Shown piece after piece: positions 30,509-37,000 of a DNA stretch of 37,927 bases. The notes below the pieces were generated by a model. It did no database searches and had not been told where the DNA came from. It saw only the letters and a program-made list of their open reading frames with translations. Numbering within the stretch: the stretch's first letter is position 1; each line of letters opens with the position of its first letter. The stretch is from a virus. The stretch spans positions 1 through 37,927 of IMG/VR virus record IMGVR_UViG_3300036399_000827, one strand, 5' to 3'. The position numbers were made by a program, and so were the translations under genes.

Positions 30509-31352
30509 CGATCGTGCTCAGTTGCGTTGGGAGTCGGCCTGCAAGGCCACCCGTCAGGGCGTGCATGAAAGCGCCGTCGCGTTCATCGCGCTCATCGGCA
30601 GCGGAGCGGTAGGGCGATGCTCGGGCCTGCTTAGGAGAGCGCTCATTGCGGACAAAGTTCCTCCACGTCGCGGGCCAGTCGACCTTGCGGCCCTTCGCCC
30701 CCGGCACGCCGAGCCAGTAGTCGCGGAACTTCTCGACGACGGCCGTAGGGCTCAGGTCATCCCGCTCGGTCCTGCACCACGCAACGGCGTCGGCATCCGG
30801 GAATCCGTCAGGGATCCGGCAGCCACGGACAGAGGGCGCGACGTCAGTCGCGGGTGTCTCTATCTTTTCTTCTTGCTCCGAGAGTCCGAGAGTCCGAGAG
30901 TCCGAGAGTCCGCCGGGCTCGCCAACGCCTAGGTTCGCCCTAGGCTCGCCTTGGGTTTGCCTAGGGCTAGCCTTGGGCTCGCCTTCAGCCGCTTGCATGG
31001 GGGGCGTAGGCGCTGCCTGGGCCATGCCTTCGGGTGCCGGGATGACGCTTGCGGCCTCGCGCGGGTGGGGCTTCTGATGCTTGTGGAAAGCCGGGATGGC
31101 AAGGTAAGCCACGCCATGCACGGTGTAGCGCAAGACCAATCCGGCCTTCTGAAGACGCTGCAAGCAGGCGTCAACGTCAACCGAGTCGCACGGAAAAACA
31201 GCCATTCGAATTCGCTTCGGGCGATCTTCAAGGCGTCCCTCTCGGTCTGCCAGTGTCCACAGCCCGGCAAACAACAGGCGGTCCTCAAACGGCAGCTCGA
31301 CAAGTTCCTCGTTCGTGAAGAACCCGGGCGCGATGTTTCTGACGCGGGCCAT
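30462..31352 (-). CDS. Lambda O-like replication initiation protein
   Basis: A 296-residue protein. ATG 31352 has GGAG upstream and starts the conserved MARVRNIAPGFFTNEELVEL, followed by LLFAGLWTLADREGRLEDRP, a winged-helix-like head found in many phage replication proteins. A Pro/Gly/Lys/Glu-rich linker lies at about 110-160, and the C-terminal part has VEKFRDYWLGVPGAKGRKVD, then WPATWRNFVRNE, like DnaT/phage replication C-domains. The linker DNA contains the iteron-like array and the 8-bp tandem repeat, so the origin probably lies inside this gene as in lambda. Confidence 0.8.
   Translation of the reverse strand: MARVRNIAPGFFTNEELVELPFEDRLLFAGLWTLADREGRLEDRPKRIRMAVFPCDSVDVDACLQRLQKAGLVLRYTVHGVAYLAIPAFHKHQKPHPREAASVIPAPEGMAQAAPTPPMQAAEGEPKASPRQTQGEPRANLGVGEPGGLSDSRTLGLSEQEEKIETPATDVAPSVRGCRIPDGFPDADAVAWCRTERDDLSPTAVVEKFRDYWLGVPGAKGRKVDWPATWRNFVRNERSPKQARASPYRSAADERDERDGAFMHALTGGLAGRLPTQLSTIDADRNDVPRLVTPRG
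30880..30911. repeat. Four perfect 8-bp tandem repeats GAGAGTCC
   Basis: Four head-to-tail copies in the linker of the O-like gene. Eight is not a multiple of three, so slippage would shift the reading frame. A pyrimidine/AT-rich stretch (TATCTTTTCTTCTTGC, 30861-30876) adjoins it. Confidence 0.9.
30913..30983. repeat. Iteron-like array of 11-bp repeats, candidate replication origin
   Basis: Five contiguous 11-bp units (30929-30983): CTAGGTTCGCC, CTAGGCTCGCC, TTGGGTTTGCC, TAGGGCTAGCC, TTGGGCTCGCC. A sixth related unit, CCGGGCTCGCC, lies at 30913-30923 after a 5-bp gap. The period of 11 does not match codons and the encoded peptide is not periodic, so selection acts on the DNA. The site sits in the middle of the O-like gene next to an AT-rich stretch, the layout of the lambda origin. 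Confidence 0.7.
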
Positions 31353-31374
31353 CAGTTCCGCTCCCGAAGCTCGT

Positions 31375-31755
31375 TCACGCCGTTCCGCCGCAAACCCGCC
31401 CGCGCAGGTACTCCAAGCGCTTGCCAGCCCGGCGGCGGAACTCCTGCCACTCAATGCCCTGCTCGGCGGCCATAGCTCGCCACCGCAACAGCCGGGCGGC
31501 CCTCTCGTCGCGCGACTCGATGTGTGCCTGCCGCATCAGCGCGACGGGCATAGACAATGCGGCCGACTCCGCTTGCCAGTCGATCGTCGGCAGTTCTCGG
31601 CTCTTGCGCGGTAGCACGGGCTCGGGCTCAAGCTCGATGTCATCGGGCTCAAGCTCCTCGGAGCCTTTGACGTCAGCCAGCGGACGGTAGACGCGGCCAT
31701 GCTCGAAGCGGCGATGCGCTTCGAGTGCGGCGGATTGGTCGAACAAACTGATCAC
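31375..31755 (-). CDS. Hypothetical early protein, 126 aa
   Basis: Starts in an ATGA overlap with the CII-like gene. It begins MISLFDQSAALEAHRRFEHG, has an acidic middle (GSEELEPDDIELEPEPVL) and a basic helical end (WRAMAAEQGIEWQEFRRRAG). The acidic-then-basic layout suggests a partner-binding protein, perhaps for replication, given that it lies before the O-like gene. Family not recognised. Confidence 0.65.
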   Translation of the reverse strand: MISLFDQSAALEAHRRFEHGRVYRPLADVKGSEELEPDDIELEPEPVLPRKSRELPTIDWQAESAALSMPVALMRQAHIESRDERAARLLRWRAMAAEQGIEWQEFRRRAGKRLEYLRGRVCGGTA

Positions 31756-32219
31756 CGTCCCCTCCCGACAAGCAATTCACGAAGAAGCCTGTTCTCGTCA
31801 GCCAGCTGCAAGTTCCGCTCTTGCCCCTCGCGCACCTGTCGTTCCAACTCGGTTTCTAGGGGTCGTAGTTCGTACCCGCGCGAGTGCGCCAGCCATTCGA
31901 GCGGCGCCTCATTGCCCGCCATGTCCATCAGCGGGCCGAGCAAATGCAGCGGGAAATGCGCGCCACCGGACACCATGCGCGACCAGTGCGCGGGGTCAAT
32001 GCCGAGGCTGATGCACGCTTCCTTGTCGGCGATGCCGGCGGCCTGTAGGCAGAGCTGGATCGCCGACAACATAGACGGCTGGCGATGCACAAGCGCCGGA
32101 TCAACGTCGATCGGGTCGCCGGGCGTCACAAGCGGAATCTGCCGACTCGCAACCGCCGTCGAGCTTCTAGACGACGGTTGACGGTCTGGAATCGGCGTGA
32201 TGCGTGAGACTGTAGACAT
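31752..32219 (-). CDS. CII-like helix-turn-helix regulator
   Basis: A 155-residue protein. After a disordered N-terminus of about 45 residues, the stretch MLSAIQLCLQAAGIADKEAC, then ISLGIDPAHWSRMVSGGAHF reads as a helix-turn-helix. PLMDMAGNEAPLEWLAHSRG follows, a pattern known in phage early regulators in the CII position, and a leucine-rich coiled coil (ERQVREGQERNLQLADENRL) ends the protein, suited to oligomerisation. It is the first large gene after cro in the early operon. GAGG lies eight bases before ATG 32219. Confidence 0.7.
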   Translation of the reverse strand: MSTVSRITPIPDRQPSSRSSTAVASRQIPLVTPGDPIDVDPALVHRQPSMLSAIQLCLQAAGIADKEACISLGIDPAHWSRMVSGGAHFPLHLLGPLMDMAGNEAPLEWLAHSRGYELRPLETELERQVREGQERNLQLADENRLLRELLVGRGR

Positions 32220-32317
32220 GCAACAGACCTCAGTTCAGCGCTTTAGGTACGGGTGGGTGCCCGCGACCGTGGCAAAGTGGAAGCTCGACCAACCACGCCA
32301 CCACAGAAGGGGCACCC

Positions 32318-32587
32318 ATGAACGATTCCGAGCGCGAGAGCGCATTGACCAGCCTGATGGGCCAAGCGGTAGCGCTACAGGTATGCATCAAGCACCTGCT
32401 TGCGGAGCACTTCCGCCAGCAGCCGAATCCGGCCGACTCGTCGGATCAATTTTTCGATGCCCAGAGCAAGGGGGCTGGAGATGCGGACTTTCAGGAACGC
32501 CGGTCGACAGCAAATGCGGTTTACGAAGCAACTCATCTGACGTTGGCAATAATTCGCCAGCAAGTACACGAGCAGCTCCGGCGCTAA
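32318..32587 (+). CDS. Hypothetical helical protein, 89 aa
   Basis: A plus-strand gene with GAAGGGG upstream of ATG 32318. The composition looks like a real helical protein (MNDSERESALTSLMGQAVAL, then CIKHLLAEHFRQQ and ATHLTLAIIRQQVHEQLRR). It lies antisense to the end of the gene at 32388-32690. A promoter may lie in 32220-32317, where I see only a TAGGTAC half-site-like word. It could be expressed in the lysogen together with the repressor. Confidence 0.5.
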   Translation: MNDSERESALTSLMGQAVALQVCIKHLLAEHFRQQPNPADSSDQFFDAQSKGAGDADFQERRSTANAVYEATHLTLAIIRQQVHEQLRR

Positions 32588-32690
32588 TCCGGGCTTGGAT
32601 CTCGAAGGAAAGCGCGAGCCAGTCAATGTGCTCGCGCTCTTGTCGGCGCTTTGTCGCGTACGGCGACATGGGGCGGGCTCGGCGCTTCAT
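32388..32690 (-). CDS. Hypothetical protein coupled to cro
   Basis: A 100-residue ORF whose ATG at 32690 overlaps the cro stop (ATGA), strong evidence for translation. Residues 1-40 (MKRRARPMSPYATKRRQERE, then HIDWLALSFEIQARISAG) look like a genuine basic DNA-binding-like protein; the last 60 residues, antisense to the gene at 32318-32587, look unstructured. The original gene may have been shorter and lost its stop. Confidence 0.5.
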   Translation of the reverse strand: MKRRARPMSPYATKRRQEREHIDWLALSFEIQARISAGAARVLAGELLPTSDELLRKPHLLSTGVPESPHLQPPCSGHRKIDPTSRPDSAAGGSAPQAGA

Positions 32691-32890
32691 GCCGCAGCCT
32701 TGGCGGGCTTGACGTCGAACACGTCCGGTTCGGCCTTGAGCGCGCCGCCCGTGATCTGCTCTAGCTGCAATTGCCTGAGTGGCGGGGGGTACTTCCGCCA
32801 CTCGTAGACGGATGGAACGGATATGTCTAAAGCCTTTGCCAGCGCGGATTTAGAGCCGCCAAAGTGCGCGAGTGCGTCTGAAGTAAGCAT
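32687..32890 (-). CDS. cro: Cro-type repressor (P22 Cro family)
   Basis: A 67-residue protein from ATG 32890. MLTSDALAHFGGSKSALAKA, then LDISVPSVYEWRKYPPPLRQ and LQLEQITGGALKAEP match the P22 Cro layout: helix-turn-helix with S-x-x-x-W recognition end, then L-x-x-x-T-x-G-x-L-K. It heads the minus-strand early operon, divergent from the CI-like gene, 61 bp away. No strong ribosome-binding site is visible. Confidence 0.8.
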   Translation of the reverse strand: MLTSDALAHFGGSKSALAKALDISVPSVYEWRKYPPPLRQLQLEQITGGALKAEPDVFDVKPAKAAA

Positions 32891-32901
32891 GGCCGCATTG
32901 T

Positions 32902-32937
32902 TAGGTCTGCCGAAGCTTCTGTCAATAGGCACACCTA
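32902..32937. promoter_or_regulatory. Operator-like inverted repeat between cro and the repressor
   Basis: TAGGTCTGCC (32902-32911) and GGCACACCTA (32928-32937) are inverted copies with 9 of 10 positions matching, in the 61-bp gap between divergent cro and CI-like genes. This is the expected place of PR/PRM and their operators. A related word, TAGGTACCCC, occurs at 33366-33375, upstream of the next promoter. Confidence 0.6.
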
Positions 32938-32951
32938 CGCTCAGGCTTGGC

Positions 32952-33347
32952 ATGCTCTGCGGCGTGGATACAGGCAAGCGCATTCGGGCGTTGCGTGTCG
33001 CGCGGGGTCTCAAGCAAAAGGACCTAGCGCGAGCCATAGGCATTGCCGCGCCGTCCCTGTCTGAGCTTGAGACCGGCAAGTCAAAAGAGCCGTCTGGATC
33101 AGTGCTTGCAGCCTTGTGCCGAGTGCTGCACACCAATGGCGAGTGGCTGTTGACTGGCAAAGGCGAAGCCGGGGCGTACTTTACGCTCGACGGCGACCAA
33201 GCCGAGATGCAAGCCATCTGGGACCAGCTACCGCCCCAGGGCCAGTCCGCATTGCTGGCTACCGCTCGCGGCCTGCGTGACGCCTACGTCACCGCTCCAA
33301 GCACCGCGAATCCGTACCCGAAACGCCGCACTCCTACGCAACTCTAA
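32952..33347 (+). CDS. Short CI-like repressor
   Basis: A 131-residue protein with an N-terminal HTH_3 domain (about residues 8-60: TGKRIRALRVARGLKQKDLA, RAIGIAAPSLSELETGKS), then HTNGEWLLTGKG, which follows the HTH in many phage repressors. There is no S24 LexA-like peptidase domain, so induction cannot use RecA-dependent self-cleavage. ATG 32952 gives a nearly leaderless start, as lambda cI from PRM; longer readings extend through the operator and are unlikely. Confidence 0.8.
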   Translation: MLCGVDTGKRIRALRVARGLKQKDLARAIGIAAPSLSELETGKSKEPSGSVLAALCRVLHTNGEWLLTGKGEAGAYFTLDGDQAEMQAIWDQLPPQGQSALLATARGLRDAYVTAPSTANPYPKRRTPTQL

Positions 33348-33365
33348 CTTTTTTTCGCGCGGAGT

Positions 33366-33405
33366 TAGGTACCCCTATTGACAGACACTTCGGTATCCCT
33401 AATAC
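33366..33405 (+). promoter_or_regulatory. Candidate early promoter of the plus-strand operon
   Basis: TTGACA (33378-33383) and TAATAC (33400-33405) are 16 bp apart, about 40 bp before the gene at 33444. The direct repeat GGTACCCCTA (33368-33377) and GGTATCCCTA (33392-33401) flanks the -35 and touches the -10, so this is a likely PL-type promoter under repressor control. Confidence 0.65.
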
Positions 33406-33443
33406 TTTCTCCGTGCCGCACAGACAGCGGCCAGGAGAGCGAG

Positions 33444-33794
33444 ATGGGCCACCGGGATCACAACGTAGAGCAGGCAGCAGCGGCCGAAGACCGCGCCGCT
33501 GACATCACAACGGCGCAGTCGGCATGGCGCGCACGCCGCGAGCTTGAGCTTGTCGCGCTGCTTGAGACTCGCCCGCTGTTCGCCTGCATGCCGGGCAACT
33601 ACTCGACAGAAGGCACGCCGCCCGTCGCCGTAGAGCTTGTTTCGTGGGTGCTTACGACTAGCGCAGACCCGGACCGCACGCTGGCCGAAGCGATCTACTC
33701 GCCGACCGCGCGCTACCGGCTGCACCGGCTCTTTGCGGCTGACGCTGCCGAGCGCGAGTGCGACATGCGGCCCGAAGCGGCATGGGAGGCGTGA
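33444..33794 (+). CDS. Hypothetical protein, 116 aa, first gene of the plus operon
   Basis: ATG 33444 has GGAG about eight bases upstream and lies after a promoter. It begins MGHRDHNVEQAAAAEDRAAD and contains LFACMPGNYSTEGTPPVAVE, then helical LLETRP- and YRLHRLFAADAAEREC-type segments. No catalytic motif recognised. Its stop overlaps the next small gene (ATGA). First genes of such operons often block host defences or control functions, but nothing here proves that. Confidence 0.65.
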   Translation: MGHRDHNVEQAAAAEDRAADITTAQSAWRARRELELVALLETRPLFACMPGNYSTEGTPPVAVELVSWVLTTSADPDRTLAEAIYSPTARYRLHRLFAADAAERECDMRPEAAWEA

Positions 33795-33874
33795 TGCGAG
33801 CCGCCGCCTACGTCCTAGCGTCAGCAATCGCAACGGCGCTCATTTACAAACTCATCGCCGGACGGGTGTTCTGA
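33794..33874 (+). CDS. 26-aa membrane peptide
   Basis: An ORF coupled on both sides by ATGA overlaps encodes MRAAAYVLASAIATALIYKL then IAGRVF: one hydrophobic helix with positive ends. The double coupling in a dense operon makes translation likely even though it is tiny. Probably inserts in the inner membrane. Confidence 0.6.
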   Translation: MRAAAYVLASAIATALIYKLIAGRVF

Positions 33875-34101
33875 TGCGCGACGCCGCTGATGCACAAATG
33901 CGCCATGAGTCGTTCATGGCAGATGTCGCGGCCGAGCGCGACGAGCACCGCGCCAACATGACCGAGATTGCAATCCTGCGCGACCGCGTGGCACTGCTGC
34001 GCCGCGCTGTAGCCGACGCAAAATCGCAGGGATGGGGAAGCATGCCGATTGCGTCGCTTGAGGTGTACTTAGGCGTTGCGGGCGAGCGAGGCGAAGCATG
34101 A
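33874..34101 (+). CDS. Hypothetical coiled-coil protein, 75 aa
   Basis: ATG 33874 overlaps the stop of the membrane peptide. It has a heptad-like stretch (MADVAAERDEHRANMTEIAI, LRDRVALLRRAVADAK) and ends with SMPIASLEVYLGVAGERGEA. It may pair with the membrane peptide, as their genes are coupled. Ends overlapping the alanine-repeat gene. Confidence 0.6.
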   Translation: MRDAADAQMRHESFMADVAAERDEHRANMTEIAILRDRVALLRRAVADAKSQGWGSMPIASLEVYLGVAGERGEA

Positions 34102-34703
34102 AGACAACTCTCAACGCAATCCGCGAGCACAGCCCGTGCGCCAATGGATGGGCCAAGCTCTTGCGTCATTTGGGCAAAACCATGGCCGACGACGAGCCGC
34201 TGTCCATCGTCACGGTTTTGGATAGCAATGGGCTAAACGACGCGCTGTGGTGTACGCGCGCCGTTACCGGGCACGACAGAGAGATCCGGTTGTATGCGGT
34301 CTGGTGCGCGCGGCAGGTGCAGCATCTGATGACCGACCCGCGCTCGATTGCCGCGCTTGACGTGGCCGAGCGGTTTGCAAATGGCGAGGCGACGCGCGGC
34401 GATCTAGACGCTGCGAGGGCCGCTGCGAGGGCCGCTGCGTGGGCCGCTGCGGGTGCCGCTGCGTGGGCCGCTGCGAGGGACGCTGCGTGGGCCGCTGCGT
34501 GGGCCGCTGCGAGGGACGCTGCGTGGGCCGCTGCGAGGGACGCTGCGGGTGCCGATGCGATGGACGCTGCGAGGGCCGCTGCGTGGGACGCTGCGGTGGC
34601 CGTTGCGTGGGCCGCTGCGGGGGACGCTGCGTGGGACGCTGCGAGGGACGATCAAGCGACTCGTCTGCGTGAGGTTTGCGCCGCGTGCGAGGTGACGGCA
34701 TGA
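34098..34703 (+). CDS. Alanine-rich tetrapeptide-repeat protein
   Basis: A 201-residue protein. Residues 1-104 form a normal globular head (MKTTLNAIREHSPCANGWAK, SIVTVLDSNGLNDALWCTRA, REIRLYAVWCARQVQHLM). Residues about 105-184 are exactly 20 tetrapeptides of the form A-A-x-A/D, where x is mostly Trp, Arg or Gly. A short tail with two Cys follows. Heads of this type fused to (AAWA)n/(AARD)n tails recur in phages, and the function is unknown. The repeat would be a long helix with one face of Trp/Arg. Coupled to neighbours by ATGA. Confidence 0.75.
   Translation: MKTTLNAIREHSPCANGWAKLLRHLGKTMADDEPLSIVTVLDSNGLNDALWCTRAVTGHDREIRLYAVWCARQVQHLMTDPRSIAALDVAERFANGEATRGDLDAARAAARAAAWAAAGAAAWAAARDAAWAAAWAAARDAAWAAARDAAGADAMDAARAAAWDAAVAVAWAAAGDAAWDAARDDQATRLREVCAACEVTA
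34410..34649 (+). repeat. 20 tandem 12-bp repeats GCTGCGNGGGNC
   Basis: Exactly 240 bp made of twenty imperfect units encoding the A-A-x-A/D tetrapeptides of the gene at 34098. Unit length is a multiple of three, so slippage changes only protein length. It creates long false ORFs on other frames. Confidence 0.9.
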
Positions 34704-34939
34704 ACGGCCAGTCAATGCGTCACCGGCGCCTGCTGTCAGGCGTGCGCCGCACCGGGATACAGCTCGATTCGCAGGTAGCGCGCGGTATCTCGCCCCGGCA
34801 CGCCGAGGGCTGGCGAGATCAGCAGGACAGCGATGGCGATGGAATTCGGATGCTGCGCAACGCGGTTTGCGGCGGCATTGCGGTGTGGGTGCTTTTCGCG
34901 TTGCTGCTGCTGTGGGCCGTTGAGTTGATGGCGGCGTGA
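34700..34939 (+). CDS. Small membrane protein, 79 aa
   Basis: ATG 34700 overlaps the previous stop (ATGA). A basic N-terminal part (MNGQSMRHRRLLSGVRRTGI) is followed by a C-terminal transmembrane helix (about residues 54-75, CGGIAVWVLFALLLLWAVEL). A tail-anchored inner-membrane protein; it could be a Kil-like or superinfection-related product by position before the recombination genes, but no family is recognised. Confidence 0.6.
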   Translation: MNGQSMRHRRLLSGVRRTGIQLDSQVARGISPRHAEGWRDQQDSDGDGIRMLRNAVCGGIAVWVLFALLLLWAVELMAA

Positions 34940-34959
34940 ACACACATAACGAGGATGAG

Positions 34960-35766
34960 ATGAGCAACGTAACCGAATTCCGACACGCATCAAGCGCCGT
35001 CGCGCTGCATGACGACGAACTGATGGCCGTGCTTCGTAACAGCCTGTACCCAGGCGCAAAAGACGAGTCGATCAAGTTAGTCCTTGGCTACTGCAAAGCG
35101 GCCGGACTCGACCCGCTGCAAAAGCCCGTGCATATCGTTCCGATGTGGGACAAGAACACCCGCGACATGCGCGACGTCGTGATGCCCGGCATTGAGTTGT
35201 ACCGCGTCAAGGCCGCGCGCACGGGCCAATACGCAGGATGCAGCGAGCCGGAATTTGGGCCGGATGTCGTGCAGGTTCTTGGCGGCGCGGAAGTCACTTT
35301 CCCGGCTTGGTGCCGTATTACCGTGCGGCGCATTGTCGGCGGAAGCATCGCGGAGTTCACTGCGGTCGAGCGTTGGACCGAGAACTACGCAACGGCCAAG
35401 CGAGACAGTGCGCAGCCGAATGCGATGTGGGCAAAGCGCCCGTATGGGCAGCTCGCAAAGTGCGCCGAGGCGCAGGCGTTGCGCAAGGGGTTCCCGGAGA
35501 TCGGCAGCGGGCCGACTGCTGACGAGATGGCGGGCAAGTCGATCGACGTTGACTCACTGCCTACCGCGCACGCAGCCGAGCCGGATGACGCGCTGCTAAC
35601 CACCGCACGCACCGCTGCGATGAGCGGCACCGAGGCATTCCGCGCGTACTGGAAGTCGCTGCCCGCGCCGCACCGCGAGCAACTGAAAGGCGTGCTGCCG
35701 TCGCTCAAGGATGCCGCTGACAAGGCGGACGCGCAAACGGTTGACATGCAAGGGGGCGCGGAGTGA
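34960..35766 (+). CDS. bet: Single-strand annealing recombinase (Bet, RecT-like)
   Basis: A 268-residue protein. ATG 34960 has GAGG upstream; a GTG at 34936 is the alternative. It starts MSNVTEFRHASSAVALHDDE, with LRNSLYPGAKDESIKLVLGY, then CKAAGLDPLQKPVHIVPM, which is typical of lambda Bet. Bet anneals single strands made by the partner exonuclease, encoded directly downstream with a 4-base overlap. The C-terminal 60 residues are the variable helical part. Confidence 0.92.
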   Translation: MSNVTEFRHASSAVALHDDELMAVLRNSLYPGAKDESIKLVLGYCKAAGLDPLQKPVHIVPMWDKNTRDMRDVVMPGIELYRVKAARTGQYAGCSEPEFGPDVVQVLGGAEVTFPAWCRITVRRIVGGSIAEFTAVERWTENYATAKRDSAQPNAMWAKRPYGQLAKCAEAQALRKGFPEIGSGPTADEMAGKSIDVDSLPTAHAAEPDDALLTTARTAAMSGTEAFRAYWKSLPAPHREQLKGVLPSLKDAADKADAQTVDMQGGAE

Positions 35767-36389
35767 CTGCCGCAATTCGCGCAGATTCTTCCGGGTGGCT
35801 GTCCGCCAGGGTTGGTCTTGTCACTGCCTCGCGCATGAACGACGTTCTTGACGTTCGCAAAGACGGAAAGCCGGGCGCGGGCCGAAAACGATACATGGCC
35901 GAACTTGTCGCTGAACGGATGACGGGGCAAGCGTGCGATCACGTTGTCACTCAGCCAATGCAGCGCGGACGAGATCAACAGCCAAATGCTTGTGCCGCTT
36001 ATGAAGCGGCTACTGGCAACATCGTTGGCCCCGAAATTTTTGTCACGCACCCGTCAATCGAGTGGGCGGGCGCAACTCCCGACGGCACCATTGACCAAGA
36101 TGGCTTAGTCGAATTTAAAGTGCCGCTTGCGCACAACTTTGTTGACTGGTCGCTTGATGGAAGCGTGCCGGATCAGCACATCGCGCAATTGCAATGGCAA
36201 CTTGCGTGCACCCAAAGAAAGTGGGTGGATTTCTGCGCCTACTGTCCGGAGATCAACGGCCCCGCCGGGCTAATGATCGTCCGTTATCAACCGACAGACG
36301 ATGAGATTGTGGCCTTGGAAGAAAAGGTCCGCGAGTTCTTGTCGCAAGTTGAGCTTGCGTTTACCACGCTGACGCAGAGGGCGGCGTGA
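35763..36389 (+). CDS. exo: Lambda-Exo-like (YqaJ) 5'-3' exonuclease
   Basis: A 208-residue YqaJ-type exonuclease that would resect double-strand ends for Bet. Visible motifs: RVGLVTASRMNDVL, QRGRDQQPNACAAYE, WAGATPDGTIDQDG with Asp107, LVEFKVP with Glu117 and Lys119, and HIAQLQWQLACT. The position after the G-x-x-x pattern, usually Glu in this family (RGxxxEP), is Gln73 here. Start is GTG or ATG overlapping the bet stop (GTGA). Length is close to lambda Exo (226). Confidence 0.9.
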   Translation: MTAAIRADSSGWLSARVGLVTASRMNDVLDVRKDGKPGAGRKRYMAELVAERMTGQACDHVVTQPMQRGRDQQPNACAAYEAATGNIVGPEIFVTHPSIEWAGATPDGTIDQDGLVEFKVPLAHNFVDWSLDGSVPDQHIAQLQWQLACTQRKWVDFCAYCPEINGPAGLMIVRYQPTDDEIVALEEKVREFLSQVELAFTTLTQRAA

Positions 36390-37000
36390 TGAACAAACAA
36401 GAACGGCGGTTGTTGATGCACGTCTATCACCAGATGATTCGTCGCTGCCACAACCCTAAAACCCCATCGTTTGAAAATTACGGGGCGCGAGGAATCTACG
36501 TGTGCGCTTCTTGGCGCGATTCGTTTGAAGCGTTCTTGCGAGACATGGGCCCGCGCCCGCATCGGCACGTTGTTGATCGGATTGACAACGACAAAGGCTA
36601 TTCGCAAGACAACTGCCGCTGGGCGTCACGCAAGCTCAGTAACGAAAACCGACGGAACGTCATTTGGGTTGACTGGCAAGGGCAGCGAGTTTGTTTGAAA
36701 GACGCCGCACGGCTTGCGGACGTGTCTTATCGAATGGTCAAGAAACGAGTGGCGAAAGGGATGGATCCAATTGTTGCGTTGAAGGAGCCTAGCAAACGGC
36801 CTTTGCATAGTGATGTCATTGCCAGGGCAAAAGCCAGAGAGGCCCGAGCTTTTGTGCGGCGCACGTACTTTGTTTGCGGGCACGAAAAGTTGCCACAGAA
36901 CTCCAAGCTGACTTACCGGGGTTTCCGTGCTTGCCTGCATTGCGCCAACGGAGCGGGCAACTACCTGAGCCAAGCAAACACTGAGCGGGAGGCGGCGTGA
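36389..37000 (+). CDS. HNH-type homing endonuclease
   Basis: A 203-residue protein starting at ATG 36389 (TGATG overlap). The N-terminal part has RRCHNPKTPSFENYGARGIY, then VCASWRDSFEAFLRDMGPRP and VVDRIDNDKGYSQDNCRWAS, the standard series of phage HNH/AP2-associated endonucleases. The C-terminal FVCGHEKLPQNSKL, then ACLHC could hold a zinc site. The middle (LKDAARLADVSYRMVKKRVA) is a DNA-binding module. It sits in the recombination operon without breaking a gene, as free-standing homing genes do. Confidence 0.82.
   Translation: MNKQERRLLMHVYHQMIRRCHNPKTPSFENYGARGIYVCASWRDSFEAFLRDMGPRPHRHVVDRIDNDKGYSQDNCRWASRKLSNENRRNVIWVDWQGQRVCLKDAARLADVSYRMVKKRVAKGMDPIVALKEPSKRPLHSDVIARAKAREARAFVRRTYFVCGHEKLPQNSKLTYRGFRACLHCANGAGNYLSQANTEREAA

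Noticed and set aside
34264-35075. Long minus-strand ORFs with RPSQRPTQRP and RSVPRSGPRS repeats
   Set aside because: They are antisense shadows of the 12-bp alanine repeat in the plus-strand gene and lack ribosome-binding sites or coupling.
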